From: Streptomyces pilosus
GTDB taxonomy: Bacteria > Actinomycetota > Actinomycetes > Streptomycetales > Streptomycetaceae
NCBI RefSeq assembly: GCF_014649835.1
Contig: NZ_BMTU01000001.1
Location: forward strand, 1,116,001 to 1,180,000
Direction of reading: 5' to 3'
DNA length: 64,000 nt
Made by a program: the position numbers and the translations under genes. The notes under the pieces are model-generated. The model made no database searches. It saw only the letters and a program-made list of their open reading frames with translations, and was not told where the DNA came from. The stretch's first letter is position 1. Each line of letters opens with the position of its first letter. Positions 63,688-64,000 of this stretch are shown here, in pieces.

Positions 63688-64000
63688 CCCCGCCCCCTCG
63701 TCGCCGCCGGTCCGGAGCGAGCGGCGCCACGCCCTCCCACTCCTTTCCGCGACGCGGTGAGATCCGCCGCGCCCAGGCGATCACCACGTACGGCGTCGGA
63801 TCACTCATCGCCGTCGACCACGAGTCCTTCGTCGTCTCGGGCCTGGACGAGGCCGATCGGAGCTGGCGTCCCGACGAGTCCCCGCGGATCTACGAACGAC
63901 GGCTGGCCAGACTTCTCGATGTCGACCACTTCCGGCTGCCTCCGGCCTCCGACGACACCAGCAAGGACGGCCTCCGGGTCCGCCGGTTCCCGTTGATGCA
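63684..64000 (+). CDS. drmB: DISARM protein DrmB (DUF1998), 5' part only
   Basis: The first 105 residues of a protein that runs off the window. After an Arg/Pro-rich start, GEIRRAQAITTYGVGSLIAV is the signature start of DrmB (RRSQxxxxYGxGSxxxV). The DUF1998 domain lies further downstream in this family and is not visible. The ATG overlaps the drmA stop as ATGA. A drmC (phospholipase-D-like) gene is expected beyond the window edge but cannot be checked. Confidence 0.82.
   Translation, partial: MTPPPRRRRSGASGATPSHSFPRRGEIRRAQAITTYGVGSLIAVDHESFVVSGLDEADRSWRPDESPRIYERRLARLLDVDHFRLPPASDDTSKDGLRVRRFPLM

Noticed and set aside
46443..64000. BREX or Pgl system
   Set aside because: No PglZ phosphatase, PglX methylase, BrxA/BrxB or Lon-like protein is visible. 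DrmA/DrmB signatures fit DISARM better.

Overview
The window is high-GC DNA with strong third-position GC bias, tight actinobacterial operons with ATGA/GTGA stop-start overlaps, many GTG/TTG starts and a rare TTA leucine codon. Gene content and order (cdgA, the ehu transporter, an AA10 LPMO, then cslA-glxA-cslZ) match the region of the Streptomyces coelicolor chromosome that carries SCO2817 to SCO2838 (recalled, not searched). The source is therefore a Streptomyces chromosome: about 45 kb of conserved core followed by about 18 kb of accessory defence genes.

Layout. 1-15 kb: a GH18 chitinase (its 3' end is cut by the window edge), an OmpR-type two-component system, a spermidine-synthase-like protein, an NsdA-like HTH/TPR regulator, a histidine phosphatase, a PAP2 protein, a three-gene operon (4Fe-4S RecB-like nuclease, unknown protein, Dna2/Upf1-like helicase) and small conserved proteins. 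15-30 kb: three identical tRNA-Lys(CTT) genes lie between an M6 protease, the c-di-GMP enzyme CdgA, an LLM oxidoreductase, an ectoine-type ABC transporter cluster (ehuBCDA with a EutA-like racemase, a hydroxyacid dehydrogenase and an IclR regulator), an AA10 LPMO with a DasR-type site, and SPFH and peptidoglycan-binding proteins. 30-36 kb: the cellulose-like glycan synthase locus cslA-glxA with convergent cslZ, then a six-copy 20-bp repeat and a degenerate sortase. 36-46 kb: metabolic and housekeeping genes, including a ROK repressor divergent from a Gfo/Idh/MocA operon with a clear operator between them, a YidC-like insertase and an alpha/beta hydrolase behind two adjacent palindromes.

46-64 kb is a defence island. 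Rightward: vsr, a cytosine methyltransferase homologue that lacks its catalytic cysteine, and an intact cytosine methyltransferase. Leftward: an HTH-GHKL ATPase, an unknown protein and a DUF6339-like protein. Rightward again: a small TTA-containing gene, a 1582-residue fusion of a sacsin-like ATPase with an SF2 helicase, a UvrD-like helicase, DrmA and the start of DrmB. DrmA, DrmB and a C5-methyltransferase are the core of DISARM. The rest does not match the class 1 or class 2 DISARM layouts I know and is the best candidate here for an undescribed variant.

Two gene remnants (a racemase tail and an FtsX-type permease tail with a 2-bp frameshift) show decay at two places in the core.
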